Source: Nitrospirota bacterium (lineage in GTDB: Bacteria > Nitrospirota > Thermodesulfovibrionia > Thermodesulfovibrionales > Magnetobacteriaceae). Taken from it: a DNA stretch of 64,000 bases. The stretch is taken from positions 31,645-95,644 of the forward strand of contig JADFYO010000005.1 in the NCBI GenBank assembly GCA_015233015.1. Direction: 5' to 3'. The notes below the pieces were generated by a model. It worked only from the letters and a program-made list of their open reading frames with translations, was not told the DNA's origin and did not search any database. A program made the position numbers and the translations under genes. Positions 48,627-59,035 of this stretch are shown in pieces (within the stretch, counting starts at the first letter, position 1; each line of letters opens with the position of its first letter).

Positions 48627-51600
48627 ATGCTGACAACGACAAAAGATACATTCAGGCTTTTTTTTGCGTCCCGCCGCTGCACAGGGCTATTACTTGCAAT
48701 TCTGATGGTATTTCTGTTTTTCACCGCACACTCTGCCGAGGCACACTGGACTGTGGATGTGTGTAAAACGGGGACTGGCACCGGTTCCGTAGCCGCGGTT
48801 GCCAATAACGGCGATGGCAGCGGTTATACCTCCTGCACTAAATGTACATCCTGCTGCGCCGGCAACACTGCCAGTGCCTACTGCTTTCAATATTCAGGCT
48901 CCAGCAATCAAACCGATGTAACCCTTACCGAGACCCCTGGCGGCAGCAGTACATTCGGCGTCTGGACAGCCTGCACCGGCACGGGTAAATGCGATGTTAG
49001 CGGTAACAACTCGTCGTGTACGTGGAATGGCTGCAGCGGCTCAGGCACGACCTGTCATAATGTATATTCCAATAATGGCACTTACTGCATATCTGTCAAT
49101 TTTACCAGCGGTGCGACTACGACCACTGCGGTATCTTCAACAACTACGACCGCCCCGGTATCTTCATCTACTACGACCACAGCGGTATCTACTACGACCT
49201 CGACGACATCTACTACAACTACTACTGTAGCCGCGGTCAACTCGGCTATGAACAATTATTGTCAGGGTACATCTATCCCCCCATTTATGGGTTCGAGTGT
49301 CCCGCCTCTCCTCATGCTCGATATATCAAAAGACCACAAGAACAGCTATAAGGCATACAGCGACTACGCCGACCTCAACGGCGATGGAACGGTTGAGACG
49401 CAGTACAAGGGAACTATTACATATTACGGCTATTTTGACCCCACTAAGTGTTACGCGTACTCGTCTTCAACAAGTACATATACGGCTGCGGCGTATCTCT
49501 TCACACCGTCCTCCGTATCATCCACATCTCCGGCTACATGTGACGGCACCAAATGGAGCGGGAATTTCCTGAACTGGGCTACGATGTCGCGAATGGACGT
49601 TCTCAGAAAGGTGCTTTACGGAGGATACCGCTCTACTGATAACTCATCTATGACAATACTGGAAAGGCAGTTCCTCCCGCAGGACGCCCACAGCTGGGCA
49701 AAGGTATATACCCCCGGCTCGGGCGACCCTACAATAAATCAGGTGACCCCCTTGGCGAACACCTCAAGCATTTCTATCTGTAATACGACAGTTGCGGATA
49801 CGGCAAATCCCCCCGCTATGAGGGTTGCCAGTGGAGCATGGCCATACTGGGCATCAAACGAAAGGTGGCAGTGCGCGCGTGCGGGAGAATATAACAACGG
49901 CTCGCAGTGGGAGTCAAGGCGCCCCCCATCGGCAACCGGTGGTTACATGGACTATATCGTACGGGTACAGGTCTGTGTGCCGTCTCTGCTGGGGACAGAA
50001 AGGTGTCAGTTATATCCAAGCGGCAATTATAAGCCGATAGGGCTACTGCAGGCATACGGTGAGAGCCAGAAGATCTATTTCGGACTTATGACCGGAAGCT
50101 GGCTGCTGAATAAATCCGGCGGCGTGCTGCGTAAAAACATCGGCCCGTTTACAGACGAGACAAACTATACCACCGATGGCACGTTTTGTGTGAATAGCCA
50201 CGGCACATCTAACACGGCCTGCGTTTCGAGCACTGGTGTGCCAGGGATTATCGACACGCTTAACAAGATAAAGATTTACAGATATACCTATGGTTCGGGC
50301 TGGAGCGACGGCACTTATAATACCGCTGACGCATGCTCATGGGGCAACCAGAGTTTTACCGAAGCATCATCCGGCACCTGTGTTAATTGGGGAAATCCTA
50401 TGGCGGGGATGTACTACGAATCTTTAAGGTACTTTATGGGTCTGCCCAGCTCGGCATCGCCCGGCCCTACGTCCGCCTATGATCCCCAGACCACCTATGG
50501 CGTCAATGACAGTTCTATCGTCTCCGGACTTTCGACAGTTACGTGGAAAGACCCATACAGTACATATCCCTACTGTTCCAAGCCGTTTATCATGGTTGTA
50601 AGCGACATCTCCCCAAGTTTTGACTCTGACCAGATGCCAGGAGTAAACAGCAATTTTGGAAGCGCCTTTACGACCGATATAAAAACTGGCGGTACCTTCC
50701 TTAACGTCAGTACACAGACCGATGTAGTGGGCGGGAGCAGTGGAGAAAATGTATCGGGGAATTACTTTATAGGCCAGTCCGGCTCAACAGGCGATACGCA
50801 AGGCGGCGTAGCCACCAATTTGTGTACAAGTAAAAGCGTAACCTCGCTGTCGTCGTTAAGGGGGCTGTGTCCCACCGGTCCGAATTTCCAGGGTTCGTAC
50901 TACATGGCCGGCCTTGCATACTGGGCGCACATCACTGACCTGAGAAGCACCGGCAATACCCCCAGCAACGCGGCCTCTGCAAGCGATAACATTACCCAGA
51001 ACGTTACTACGTATGCCGTGGCCATGAACACCGACCTTCCTAATTTATCGATTAAATTAGGTACGACTAACCAATATACCGTTCAATTCATACCTGCCTG
51101 CTACAACAGCACTGTAGGAAACCCATGTACACTGGTTAGTTTCATCGTTGACGATAACTTTGCCATATGCAATAACCCTCCCGCCGGCGCAAACGGCAGT
51201 TATTTCATCACATGGGAGGACTCTCCACAGGGCGGCGACTACGACATGGACGCCGACGGCTGTATCTACTACACTAAAAATAATGCCGTAAATCCCCCTA
51301 CCATTAGTTTTAAGGTAAATATGACGGGCAGTTCCACGCCCTATAACATGAACATGGGTTACATAGTAAGCGGCACGACAACCGACGGCCCGCGCTACCT
51401 GGCGACAAACTGTGACAGCAGCTCAGTTTCTCCCAATACCGGACTGCTTACCAGCTCAGCCTGCGGCGGTTTTTTCACGACAGTCCCCGTATCTTCAGGG
51501 ACTGTTCCCACTAACAGCGCTAACATAGGTTCCTACACGCACACCGTTTCAACCACCGCATCCACGACTAAACTTTTGAACGACCCTCTCTGGTATGCCG

Positions 51601-54167
51601 CTAAATGGGGCGGTTTCACAGACATCAACGGCAACAATTTGCCCGATAATCAAACGGAGTGGAGCACGGGCGTTAACGGCACCGGTGTGCCCGACAATTA
51701 CTTCCTGGTTACAAACCCTTCCACCCTCGAGACTCAGATGGAAACGGCATTCCTCAGGATTCTAAAGCAGACGTCAAGCGGTACCGCCGCAACGGTTCTT
51801 TCTCAGAGGACGCAGGCGGGCGCCAATATCCTGCAGGTACTTTTCTATCCAAACAAGTACTTTACCGGCAACACCGAGCTTTCATGGGTTGGCTTTCTCA
51901 ACAATCTCTGGTTCTACAACACCAGCGCTGTGCAGGAAATCAGGGAAGACACGGTCAACGACTTCAAATTAAATCTGACAAACGATAACGTCATACAATT
52001 TTCAGTTGTGAACAACAATCCGATTATTCAACTATACAGCGACACAACCGGCGCAGGCACACTGACCGCGCTGTCGCCAGCTACCGAGACATTCGATTCT
52101 CTCAGCACTATCTGGGAGGCGGGTGGAAACAGCCGCGACTCATCGTCCTTAACCAGCGTATCGACAAGTTATACCGGTAATTATTATGACCTCTATCATG
52201 ACAACGCCACATCGAGGACGATTTACACAAACGGCAACACCGGTCTCATCGCGTTCAATACGGCAAACCTCAGCCATTTTGCCACCTACATGGGCACTAC
52301 AATGGTTGCCGGCGTGGATAACTCAAGCATCGTGAACTATATCCGGGGGGTTGACAAGTCGGGACTTCGAAACAGGACTACCGCGCATCTTAACTCTGCC
52401 TCATCCAACGTGTGGAAGCTAGGCGACATAGTTTACTCAACTCCTCTTTTGAACCTATACTCACCAACGACAGGTAATGGCAATGCCGACTATTGGGTTG
52501 CCTTTGTCGGGGCAAACGATGGAATGCTCCACGCCTTTAAGGCGGGTAAACTAAGCACCAGCGGCCTGGGTGCCGGCGAGATAGAGAAATTGAGCGGCAC
52601 TGCTTTAGGCGGCGAACTGTGGGGGTTCATTCCGAGAAACGCCCTGCCATATCTGCGTTATATCGCCGACCCTTCCTATTCGCCAAACTCAAACTGCCAC
52701 ATATACTTTAACGACCTCAAGCCCTATATCTATGCCTACACGCCCACAGGCGCCTCTGCTCAGAAGGTAGTCCTGATAGGCGGTATGCGTCTGGGAGGGG
52801 CATGTGGATGCGGTACCGGTACCTGTCCGGCGGCTACTGACGTATATAACCCTCCAACAGACACCTGCTCAACGGCTAACCGTACCGATGCTACATCGCC
52901 GATGAGCGCTTGCGTTGGTCTTTCGTCGTACTATGCCCTTGACATTTCTAATCCGACGTCGCCGTCGCTGATTTGGGAATTCTCTCATCCGGAGCTTGGG
53001 TTTTCGTACTCCGGCCCGGCGGTTATCAATAATGGCGGCAACCTGATGGTCATGTTCCTGTCAGGGCCGCAGACATATTCGGGCAGGTCTTATCAGAACC
53101 TGAAGACCTTTGTCCTGTCTCTGAACAATGACTTCACGATAAACTCAACCGCCACCGGCAGCAGCGGCGGCGTATATAAGTACGACACGGGTATTGCGCG
53201 CGCCTACGGCGGGAGGCTGTTCACCAATGGTCTGGACGTAAACGGCGACGGGACGACCGATTATGTCCTCTTTGGTTACACCTCGGCTACCGACACTTCA
53301 TGGGGCAAAGTTACGGGCGGCATTGTCTCTGCTTACACAGGCGGGACTAATCCCTCTACCATGTGCACCGGAACCCCCTGCACCACCGCATGGTCAAACT
53401 GCTGGAATTACAACACAAGCTATTTCAGTCTGGCCGGCCCTATTACCAGCAAGGTGGAGGTCGATAAATGCTTCAGCCAATACTACGTATTTGCGGGGAC
53501 GGGAAAATACTTCACGGCGCTGGATAATTATACCGTAGTGAACGGCAGCGGCACTACCCTCTCGGGAGACTTCCTGTATTCCTCCCCGTTTCCCTGCGAC
53601 CAGACCGGATGCTGCACTACCGTAACGCACCAATCGACCTCTACTGTTTCTAACGCATGTAACACGCTTTCGGCAGGGTCCCCGCGGCCTGACTGGACAT
53701 TCCCCCTTGACAGCAGCGAGACTGTCAGCGGCATATCATATTTAGGAGAGCGCAATATATCAGACCCTACGTTTGCTTCCAACATGATTTTCTATACCAG
53801 CACGCAGCCCACATCGGACGTGTGTTCTTTTGGGGGCAGATCGAGGGAACTGGTCTTTAACTGCGCAACGGCGGCAGCCCCGGGCGGCACAATGGACAAC
53901 TGCACCACCTACACAATACCCGCAACCGCGCTGCAGGGGTCATTATTTGTGCAGACCTCAACAAGCGCCATAAACAAGATTTCCGTAAAAACGGGGTTTC
54001 ATGCGGTAACCGCAAGCGATTCTAACCAGTCCTCAGTGCAGGCAGCCGGCGGTTCAATGGGTGCCGCCACAAGCTGGATGCCGGGAATATCCCCCGAATC
54101 GGCCACGCCTTATGTAGCGCCGTCATCGGCCTCATATGGGAAAATCCTGAACTGGATGGAAAGGTGA
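48627..54167 (+). CDS. pilY1: PilY1-like type IV pilus tip/adhesin protein
   Basis: A secreted protein of 1846 residues with a signal peptide (hydrophobic segment about 20-40). A Cys-rich N-terminal domain (about 42-150) and a Thr/Ser-only linker (about 160-205) follow, then a large central region. The C-terminal half is the PilY1/PilC beta-propeller, recognised by WKLGDIVYSTP, VAFVGANDGMLHAF, WGFIPRNALPYLRY and YALDISNP. Calcium-binding loops DLNGDGTVE and DVNGDGTTDY are visible. PilY1 promotes pilus extension and adhesion. GAGG upstream supports ATG 48627. It heads the minor-pilin operon, as in other species. Confidence 0.9.
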   Translation: MLTTTKDTFRLFFASRRCTGLLLAILMVFLFFTAHSAEAHWTVDVCKTGTGTGSVAAVANNGDGSGYTSCTKCTSCCAGNTASAYCFQYSGSSNQTDVTLTETPGGSSTFGVWTACTGTGKCDVSGNNSSCTWNGCSGSGTTCHNVYSNNGTYCISVNFTSGATTTTAVSSTTTTAPVSSSTTTTAVSTTTSTTSTTTTTVAAVNSAMNNYCQGTSIPPFMGSSVPPLLMLDISKDHKNSYKAYSDYADLNGDGTVETQYKGTITYYGYFDPTKCYAYSSSTSTYTAAAYLFTPSSVSSTSPATCDGTKWSGNFLNWATMSRMDVLRKVLYGGYRSTDNSSMTILERQFLPQDAHSWAKVYTPGSGDPTINQVTPLANTSSISICNTTVADTANPPAMRVASGAWPYWASNERWQCARAGEYNNGSQWESRRPPSATGGYMDYIVRVQVCVPSLLGTERCQLYPSGNYKPIGLLQAYGESQKIYFGLMTGSWLLNKSGGVLRKNIGPFTDETNYTTDGTFCVNSHGTSNTACVSSTGVPGIIDTLNKIKIYRYTYGSGWSDGTYNTADACSWGNQSFTEASSGTCVNWGNPMAGMYYESLRYFMGLPSSASPGPTSAYDPQTTYGVNDSSIVSGLSTVTWKDPYSTYPYCSKPFIMVVSDISPSFDSDQMPGVNSNFGSAFTTDIKTGGTFLNVSTQTDVVGGSSGENVSGNYFIGQSGSTGDTQGGVATNLCTSKSVTSLSSLRGLCPTGPNFQGSYYMAGLAYWAHITDLRSTGNTPSNAASASDNITQNVTTYAVAMNTDLPNLSIKLGTTNQYTVQFIPACYNSTVGNPCTLVSFIVDDNFAICNNPPAGANGSYFITWEDSPQGGDYDMDADGCIYYTKNNAVNPPTISFKVNMTGSSTPYNMNMGYIVSGTTTDGPRYLATNCDSSSVSPNTGLLTSSACGGFFTTVPVSSGTVPTNSANIGSYTHTVSTTASTTKLLNDPLWYAAKWGGFTDINGNNLPDNQTEWSTGVNGTGVPDNYFLVTNPSTLETQMETAFLRILKQTSSGTAATVLSQRTQAGANILQVLFYPNKYFTGNTELSWVGFLNNLWFYNTSAVQEIREDTVNDFKLNLTNDNVIQFSVVNNNPIIQLYSDTTGAGTLTALSPATETFDSLSTIWEAGGNSRDSSSLTSVSTSYTGNYYDLYHDNATSRTIYTNGNTGLIAFNTANLSHFATYMGTTMVAGVDNSSIVNYIRGVDKSGLRNRTTAHLNSASSNVWKLGDIVYSTPLLNLYSPTTGNGNADYWVAFVGANDGMLHAFKAGKLSTSGLGAGEIEKLSGTALGGELWGFIPRNALPYLRYIADPSYSPNSNCHIYFNDLKPYIYAYTPTGASAQKVVLIGGMRLGGACGCGTGTCPAATDVYNPPTDTCSTANRTDATSPMSACVGLSSYYALDISNPTSPSLIWEFSHPELGFSYSGPAVINNGGNLMVMFLSGPQTYSGRSYQNLKTFVLSLNNDFTINSTATGSSGGVYKYDTGIARAYGGRLFTNGLDVNGDGTTDYVLFGYTSATDTSWGKVTGGIVSAYTGGTNPSTMCTGTPCTTAWSNCWNYNTSYFSLAGPITSKVEVDKCFSQYYVFAGTGKYFTALDNYTVVNGSGTTLSGDFLYSSPFPCDQTGCCTTVTHQSTSTVSNACNTLSAGSPRPDWTFPLDSSETVSGISYLGERNISDPTFASNMIFYTSTQPTSDVCSFGGRSRELVFNCATAAAPGGTMDNCTTYTIPATALQGSLFVQTSTSAINKISVKTGFHAVTASDSNQSSVQAAGGSMGAATSWMPGISPESATPYVAPSSASYGKILNWMER

Positions 54168-54177
54168 CGACACTCAC

Positions 54178-54843
54178 ATGATTACCAATGATGCAAATAA
54201 GGGCTTTACATTAGTAGAAATCCTCGTTGTTATGGGGATTTTGGGGGTGCTTGCCGGTCTGCTCGTATATCAGATGGCCGGTCAGAAGGCGAAGAATAAC
54301 TCCGAGGCGTCGGTAAAACAGATGTATGCCGACCTCTCCGAGATGCGGGCTGACGCCATATCGCAGAAGAAGGCGTTTGGGGTTTATCTGACCGCTACAG
54401 GCACCGCTAATTTCAGCTTTACAACCTATTACATGCGCTCGGATTCCGACAACGACGGCTCTATCGTTAACGGTTTTAACGCGATAAGAACGACGACACT
54501 TTCACAGCTTGCCCCATTGGCGGTATTAAACGCGGTAACGGACATCACATTTGACGACAAGGGCTTTTTGTCCACCGCCAACTTCTTAGAGGTTTACGCC
54601 CCATGCCCTAACTGCGATTTCTCTTCAGTGTCTAACTGCAAAGACCTGTATGCCGACACACCATGTAACTCCGCCGCGGCCACGAACTGCTGCAGGGCGG
54701 CAGATATGTCAACAAATTGCGATGACCCATCCTATCCGGAATCCTCGTGTCTTGCTCTGACTGTGAATTCCATAAAAATGGGAAAGTGGTGTGATTCAAA
54801 CCATAATGGAGTGTATGACAGTGGCGAATGTGTATTTAAATAG
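54178..54843 (+). CDS. minor prepilin, GspH/FimT-type
   Basis: A type IV prepilin with a short leader and the cleavage/methylation motif G-FTLVE (KGFTLVEILVVMGILG) near residue 10, followed by the hydrophobic helix. The C-terminal globular part has many cysteines (CPNC, CC), probably disulfides. AGGTGACG lies before the ATG. It lies ten bases after pilY1 and belongs to the same operon. Expected role: part of the pilus tip complex that primes assembly. Confidence 0.9.
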   Translation: MITNDANKGFTLVEILVVMGILGVLAGLLVYQMAGQKAKNNSEASVKQMYADLSEMRADAISQKKAFGVYLTATGTANFSFTTYYMRSDSDNDGSIVNGFNAIRTTTLSQLAPLAVLNAVTDITFDDKGFLSTANFLEVYAPCPNCDFSSVSNCKDLYADTPCNSAAATNCCRAADMSTNCDDPSYPESSCLALTVNSIKMGKWCDSNHNGVYDSGECVFK

Positions 54844-54859
54844 GACGGAGTTACATACA

Positions 54860-55372
54860 ATGAATAACATTAATGAATCTGTCATTCCTGCAAAGGCAGG
54901 AATCCAGTCTTCGGAAAATGGCTTTACCCTTGTTGAGGCAATGGTTTCTATGATGATTTTAATGGTGGTGGTGCTTGGAATGATTCAGACTTTGATTTAT
55001 GTAAACACCATCAACCTCAGAAATGACGTAAGAAGCGAGGCCGTAAAGATAGGGCAGCAGGATTTTGATAATCTCACGCGTCTTGTCAAGCCGTCGACGG
55101 CCCTTAATACTATCATCCTGTCAACGGCTGCGCCCGTTCCAATCATAAGACATTTTAACAACAGGGACATTACGTATTATTTATGCAGATACGTCACACC
55201 CAGAGGCAACAGCGTGGAAGTCGATCTTTTTGTTATATGGCAGCTTGGCGAGGTAGTAGCAACCGCTTCTGACCCTGCGGGCTTTGCTTGTTTCAGCACT
55301 ATGACAACCCATACTTACAGCGGTTCATACAGTGCCGAAATTGTTATAAGTCCATTGGCAGGGTCATCATGA
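54860..55372 (+). CDS. minor prepilin, PilV-type, with REP-derived leader
   Basis: The processing site is ENGFTLVEAM, so the leader runs from MNNINES to Gly21. Most of the leader (SVIPAKAGIQS) is encoded by an interspersed GTCATTCCTGC palindrome, an unusual origin. The mature part (about 150 aa) has the helix and a globular domain with few cysteines. GGAG nine bases upstream supports ATG 54860 rather than the longer frame, which overlaps the previous gene. The stop overlaps the next start (ATGA). Confidence 0.85.
   Translation: MNNINESVIPAKAGIQSSENGFTLVEAMVSMMILMVVVLGMIQTLIYVNTINLRNDVRSEAVKIGQQDFDNLTRLVKPSTALNTIILSTAAPVPIIRHFNNRDITYYLCRYVTPRGNSVEVDLFVIWQLGEVVATASDPAGFACFSTMTTHTYSGSYSAEIVISPLAGSS
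54884..54903. repeat. REP-like palindrome within the prepilin leader
   Basis: ATTCCTGC-AAAG-GCAGGAAT forms a perfect 8-bp hairpin within GTCATTCC...AATCCAG. It encodes the common VIPAKAGIQ peptide. Confidence 0.85.
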
Positions 55373-56664
55373 GAACTCTGTCACGGGAAAAGACGTCGTG
55401 GGGCAGTGCGGGTTTTACGCTTGCGGAGCTTCTCGTGTCGCTGTTTGTCGTCTCGCTCATGATGGGGGCAATCTTCTCGTCCTTTACCACTTTGACCCGG
55501 TCTTTTAAGATTGAAACTAAGAATACCGAAGAGCAGATAGAAAGCGTCCTCAGCCTTGACTTACTAAGATACGACCTCGAATCGGCTGGCTTCGGGCTGC
55601 CCGAGGGCAACGCAGGCGGGGCATGTGGGGCTTCTAACGCCACCCTTTCGGCCGCCTATAACGAGGCGGTAGCCACCACCCCAACCGGCAGCACTAACTA
55701 CACACCTAACCAGTATTCTACAACACCTAATAATTTCAACGACTCTACGAACAGCTGCGAGCCGCGCCCATTAGTCCTTGAACACAACAATAACCCAACC
55801 CCGTCTAATACCAATGGTTCGGACGTCTTAGTTATAAAGTCCATCACAGCCGACAGGACGGCCGTTACGAAAAAGTGGACAATGCTCGACAGTACCGGCC
55901 ACTACATCGTATGGAACGACACAAAGTGGGACATGATTGCAACCGACAGGGCGATAGCGGTAAACTCCACACGCAAGTTAATCAGCGGCGGTTTTCAATT
56001 TAATACCCTGCCGGCAACCCCCGCGGCCGGGCAATTCTATGTCCTGTACGGGATAAACGCCACTACCACACCCCGAATGCCGTTTAACCGCGTCGATTAC
56101 TATATTCAGAGGGCATGTTCTCCCCAATTGGGCAACTGCACAGGGACAAACCCTCAGCATCCCTATCCCCTGCAGTGTCATCCCAGCGGATATACCCTCT
56201 ATAGGTCTATCATATCCCACGTCAACGGCACGAGGACAGAACAGCCCATCATGGACTGCGTTTTAGATTTTCAGGTTGCCCTCGGCATCGACACCGGCTG
56301 TACCGACACTGTCGGCAATGGCTGTACCGGCACCCTGACATGGTGCAGGTTTACCAATGGAAACACATGTAATAACTCCAGCGACACGGGCTGCGCGGGC
56401 GACCCATGCGCTGCAACTACCACCTATTTAAACAACGCCCAAAACATAAGACAATATCTGAAACAGGTAAAGGTATTCGTCCTTGTCCACGAAGGGAAGA
56501 TTGACCCGAACTTCACCTACGCCAACACCTCGATAGCCATAGGCGACAACGATATAACCCTCAAGAACTATAACCTTTCGACACTGTCCAACTATGCCAA
56601 TTACAGATGGAAACTGCTGAAAATAAATGTGAAATTAAACTCTCTTGGGGGAAACTATGAATAG
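55369..56664 (+). CDS. minor prepilin, PilW-type
   Basis: The ATG overlaps the previous stop. The leader ends in SAG-FTLAELLVSLFVVSLMMG, with Glu in the usual fifth position. The long C-terminal domain (about 400 aa; 431 in all) has multiple cysteines, for example CTDTVGNGCTGT and CAGDPCAAT. PilW proteins form the minor-pilin tip complex with PilV, PilX and PilY1. It overlaps the following gene by eight bases. Confidence 0.88.
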   Translation: MRTLSREKTSWGSAGFTLAELLVSLFVVSLMMGAIFSSFTTLTRSFKIETKNTEEQIESVLSLDLLRYDLESAGFGLPEGNAGGACGASNATLSAAYNEAVATTPTGSTNYTPNQYSTTPNNFNDSTNSCEPRPLVLEHNNNPTPSNTNGSDVLVIKSITADRTAVTKKWTMLDSTGHYIVWNDTKWDMIATDRAIAVNSTRKLISGGFQFNTLPATPAAGQFYVLYGINATTTPRMPFNRVDYYIQRACSPQLGNCTGTNPQHPYPLQCHPSGYTLYRSIISHVNGTRTEQPIMDCVLDFQVALGIDTGCTDTVGNGCTGTLTWCRFTNGNTCNNSSDTGCAGDPCAATTTYLNNAQNIRQYLKQVKVFVLVHEGKIDPNFTYANTSIAIGDNDITLKNYNLSTLSNYANYRWKLLKINVKLNSLGGNYE

Positions 56665-57322
56665 CCCGTTTTCACCTGAGAAGACGCTTAAACTTGACGA
56701 CAAGGGATTTATCCTCGTAATAACGATGATTTTATCTCTGGTTGCCCTGGCATTGAGCGGCGCTATGCTGTTCATGGCTACTGTAGGCACAAAGATTGCG
56801 GGCGGGATGCAGAGTTACACCAGCACGGTATCTGCCGCCAGGGGCGCATCGGATGTGGCTATGAATTTATTGAAGAACTCTATGAGCAGCACTACCCCCG
56901 ACTATGGAACAGCCTCGACCGCGTTTCCCAGCTGCCTTGCTACAAAACTCACTACGGCTACATGTGCAACCGGCCCTTCGACTACGACTTCATGCGGCGG
57001 AGTGGGGACGACATATTACCAATGGGGGGCGACCTGTGATACATACACTAATGCCACCAGCACGAATGCCGCAACGTCTCCAGATTTAACAACCACATAC
57101 AACGACGCGCGCACGGGCACTCAGGCATACACGGTTTATACAAAAATACTAAACACACAGGCGAATGTCGGCGCGGCAGTAGCGCCAGCCGCGTGTAACT
57201 GTACTGCCTGCACCTACTGTTACGTATATACGGTGCTTATCCAGTCTCAAAAAATCAACAGCAACGAAAACTCTTTGGTTACTTTCACATATATGATTTA
57301 CGACGGTAATAATATCGAGTAG
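56657..57322 (+). CDS. PilX-type minor pilin protein
   Basis: The N-terminus has a short basic/polar segment and DKGFILVITMILSLVALALSG. This is a PilX-like variant in which Glu at position five is missing, as in PilX/GspK proteins. The C-terminal part is Thr/Ser-rich with CNCTACTYC. I set the start at ATG 56657 because GGGGGA lies five bases before it; a TTG at 56645 would add four codons. It is the last gene of the pilus operon. Confidence 0.85.
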   Translation: MNSPFSPEKTLKLDDKGFILVITMILSLVALALSGAMLFMATVGTKIAGGMQSYTSTVSAARGASDVAMNLLKNSMSSTTPDYGTASTAFPSCLATKLTTATCATGPSTTTSCGGVGTTYYQWGATCDTYTNATSTNAATSPDLTTTYNDARTGTQAYTVYTKILNTQANVGAAVAPAACNCTACTYCYVYTVLIQSQKINSNENSLVTFTYMIYDGNNIE

Positions 57323-57353
57323 AACACCGCTGCTTGTCTGAATGCCAAGTTGC

Positions 57354-57463
57354 GTTCATTGAAGTAAGAAAACTTGAATCATCCTGAGCCTGAACTGGAT
57401 GGAAAGGTGACGACGCTCACATGAGTTCATTGAAGTAAGAAAACTTGAATCATCCTGAGCCTG
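57354..57463 (+). repeat. 39-bp direct repeat enclosing a copied pilY1-prepilin junction
   Basis: GTTCATTGAAGTAAG...GAGCCTG occurs at 57354-57392 and again at 57425-57463. The segment 57389-57424 is a 36-base copy (one mismatch) of 54146-54181, the end of pilY1 with the start of the next gene. Confidence 0.9.
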
Positions 57464-57485
57464 TCGAAGGATACTCATTCGATTT

Positions 57486-59021
57486 TCACGTGCGTACATA
57501 TCTCATCAGGTACAAATAGAAATTCTCATCCGGTCTTATGCTATTTGTAAAGGCCTTAAGCAGCACTAACTTGTACTGAAGAATCTTATCGTCAGGCGGG
57601 GCGTCATTAAGAACAAGCAGTACGTCAGCCTTCACTCTGTCCCTGAATTGCCCTATAGACTTAAACGCATCGACACGTTCGTCTCTGAGTTTTCTCCAGA
57701 CCATGAACGTGCCGGTTCGGTTGTCTGTGGGATAGTAAAAAGGTCTGTCAATGTAGGCGGACACACCGCTTGCGGCATAATCCATGTGCCCGGCAATCGG
57801 CATATCCTGCAAACCGTACCGCTTTATATAATCCGCCGTTTCCCTGCTTTCTGAAAATGGATACATATCATTATAGATATTCGCAATCAACCCTCCGATT
57901 AGGCCTGCTGAAAATACTACTGCAAGAAAATAACCTTTATTGTTTTCAAAGAAACTGAAAAACCCATCGAGAAAAGCGCTCTTAAACTCCCTAACCGTAT
58001 AATAACTACCAAGCCACATAGCCGTCACAAAGGCAAAATAATAATGTCCCTTGTGGCGCATCTGTCCGTTATAATAGATATACTCAAAGGCGGTAATTCC
58101 AACTACGCTGAAAATATAATAAACAGCCGGCACTCTTTTTCTTAATACAAAACACAGAGAAACCATGAATAACCCCAGTGAGGCAATAAGCCTCAGATTT
58201 GACTGCGTGTCTTGCTGAAGCGGTAAATGAGTTATAATATTGGAATCCCAGAAGGCCGGTTCAATACGCGGTATCGGAATAAATACGTTCCAGAAAAAAG
58301 AGATACGCTCGGAGAGCCTCCTGCCAATGTCGTGAATAGTGGCGTCCGGGTAGTACCAGTAGGAGTCCGCCGGAGGTATCATCTGAATTATAGAAAGAGT
58401 AAGCCCTGCGGCAAAAATCGCACACGCCGCGTAAAAACGGCCTGAGCTGTAAGCAGAGAAATCCTTTAAAATAAAAGGTTCAAGCATAATAGTTATTCCA
58501 AGCGCTATTGCTATAACTGCCGCAAGGGCGCTGCACTGGCACATCAGAAACAAAATCACCGAAAGGACTACATAATTTCTGTTTTCAGGAGCTTTTCCAA
58601 TATACGCGCAAAAAATAAACAGAAGTAAAATTCCTATGGAATAACCTCTGCTTATCGCAGCGTACTCAAAAAAGGGGAAATAACCAAACACAAACAGGCC
58701 TTTCAGGAGTTTATTGAAGGGGGCAAACCTCAAAAAGACATACGCCACGGCCGTGGCGATAAGAAGATGAACCGCTTGCATCGAGGCCGGATTTCTGGTA
58801 AGTTTAGTTACCGGATAAAAGATCAAATGCCAAAGCATGGGATGTCCCTGATAGCGCATATTTTCTGCCAGGGAGCGCAGAGACACAGCGTCCCTGACTA
58901 TCATCCATGCCTCAAGCTCATCGCGCCACATTGAGTGGTGTGCGAGGTTAAAGAATGTCAGAATAAAAAAGACAAGGGTTGTAATGTTGACAAACCTTAG
59001 GTCTTTATTAATATTGTCCAT
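57486..59021 (-). CDS. membrane glycosyltransferase-like protein (GT-C type)
   Basis: The 511 residues have about ten transmembrane helices. The first extracytoplasmic loop holds MWRDELEAWMIVRD, with Asp-Glu at the catalytic position of GT-C enzymes, and GHPMLWHLIFYPVTKLT is typical of this group. A soluble C-terminal tail follows (about 395-511). It is near the pilus genes but on the other strand. Modification of pilins or surface glycans is possible but not shown. Confidence 0.78.
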   Translation of the reverse strand: MDNINKDLRFVNITTLVFFILTFFNLAHHSMWRDELEAWMIVRDAVSLRSLAENMRYQGHPMLWHLIFYPVTKLTRNPASMQAVHLLIATAVAYVFLRFAPFNKLLKGLFVFGYFPFFEYAAISRGYSIGILLLFIFCAYIGKAPENRNYVVLSVILFLMCQCSALAAVIAIALGITIMLEPFILKDFSAYSSGRFYAACAIFAAGLTLSIIQMIPPADSYWYYPDATIHDIGRRLSERISFFWNVFIPIPRIEPAFWDSNIITHLPLQQDTQSNLRLIASLGLFMVSLCFVLRKRVPAVYYIFSVVGITAFEYIYYNGQMRHKGHYYFAFVTAMWLGSYYTVREFKSAFLDGFFSFFENNKGYFLAVVFSAGLIGGLIANIYNDMYPFSESRETADYIKRYGLQDMPIAGHMDYAASGVSAYIDRPFYYPTDNRTGTFMVWRKLRDERVDAFKSIGQFRDRVKADVLLVLNDAPPDDKILQYKLVLLKAFTNSIRPDENFYLYLMRYVRT

Positions 59022-59035
59022 AGCTGTCTGGCTAA

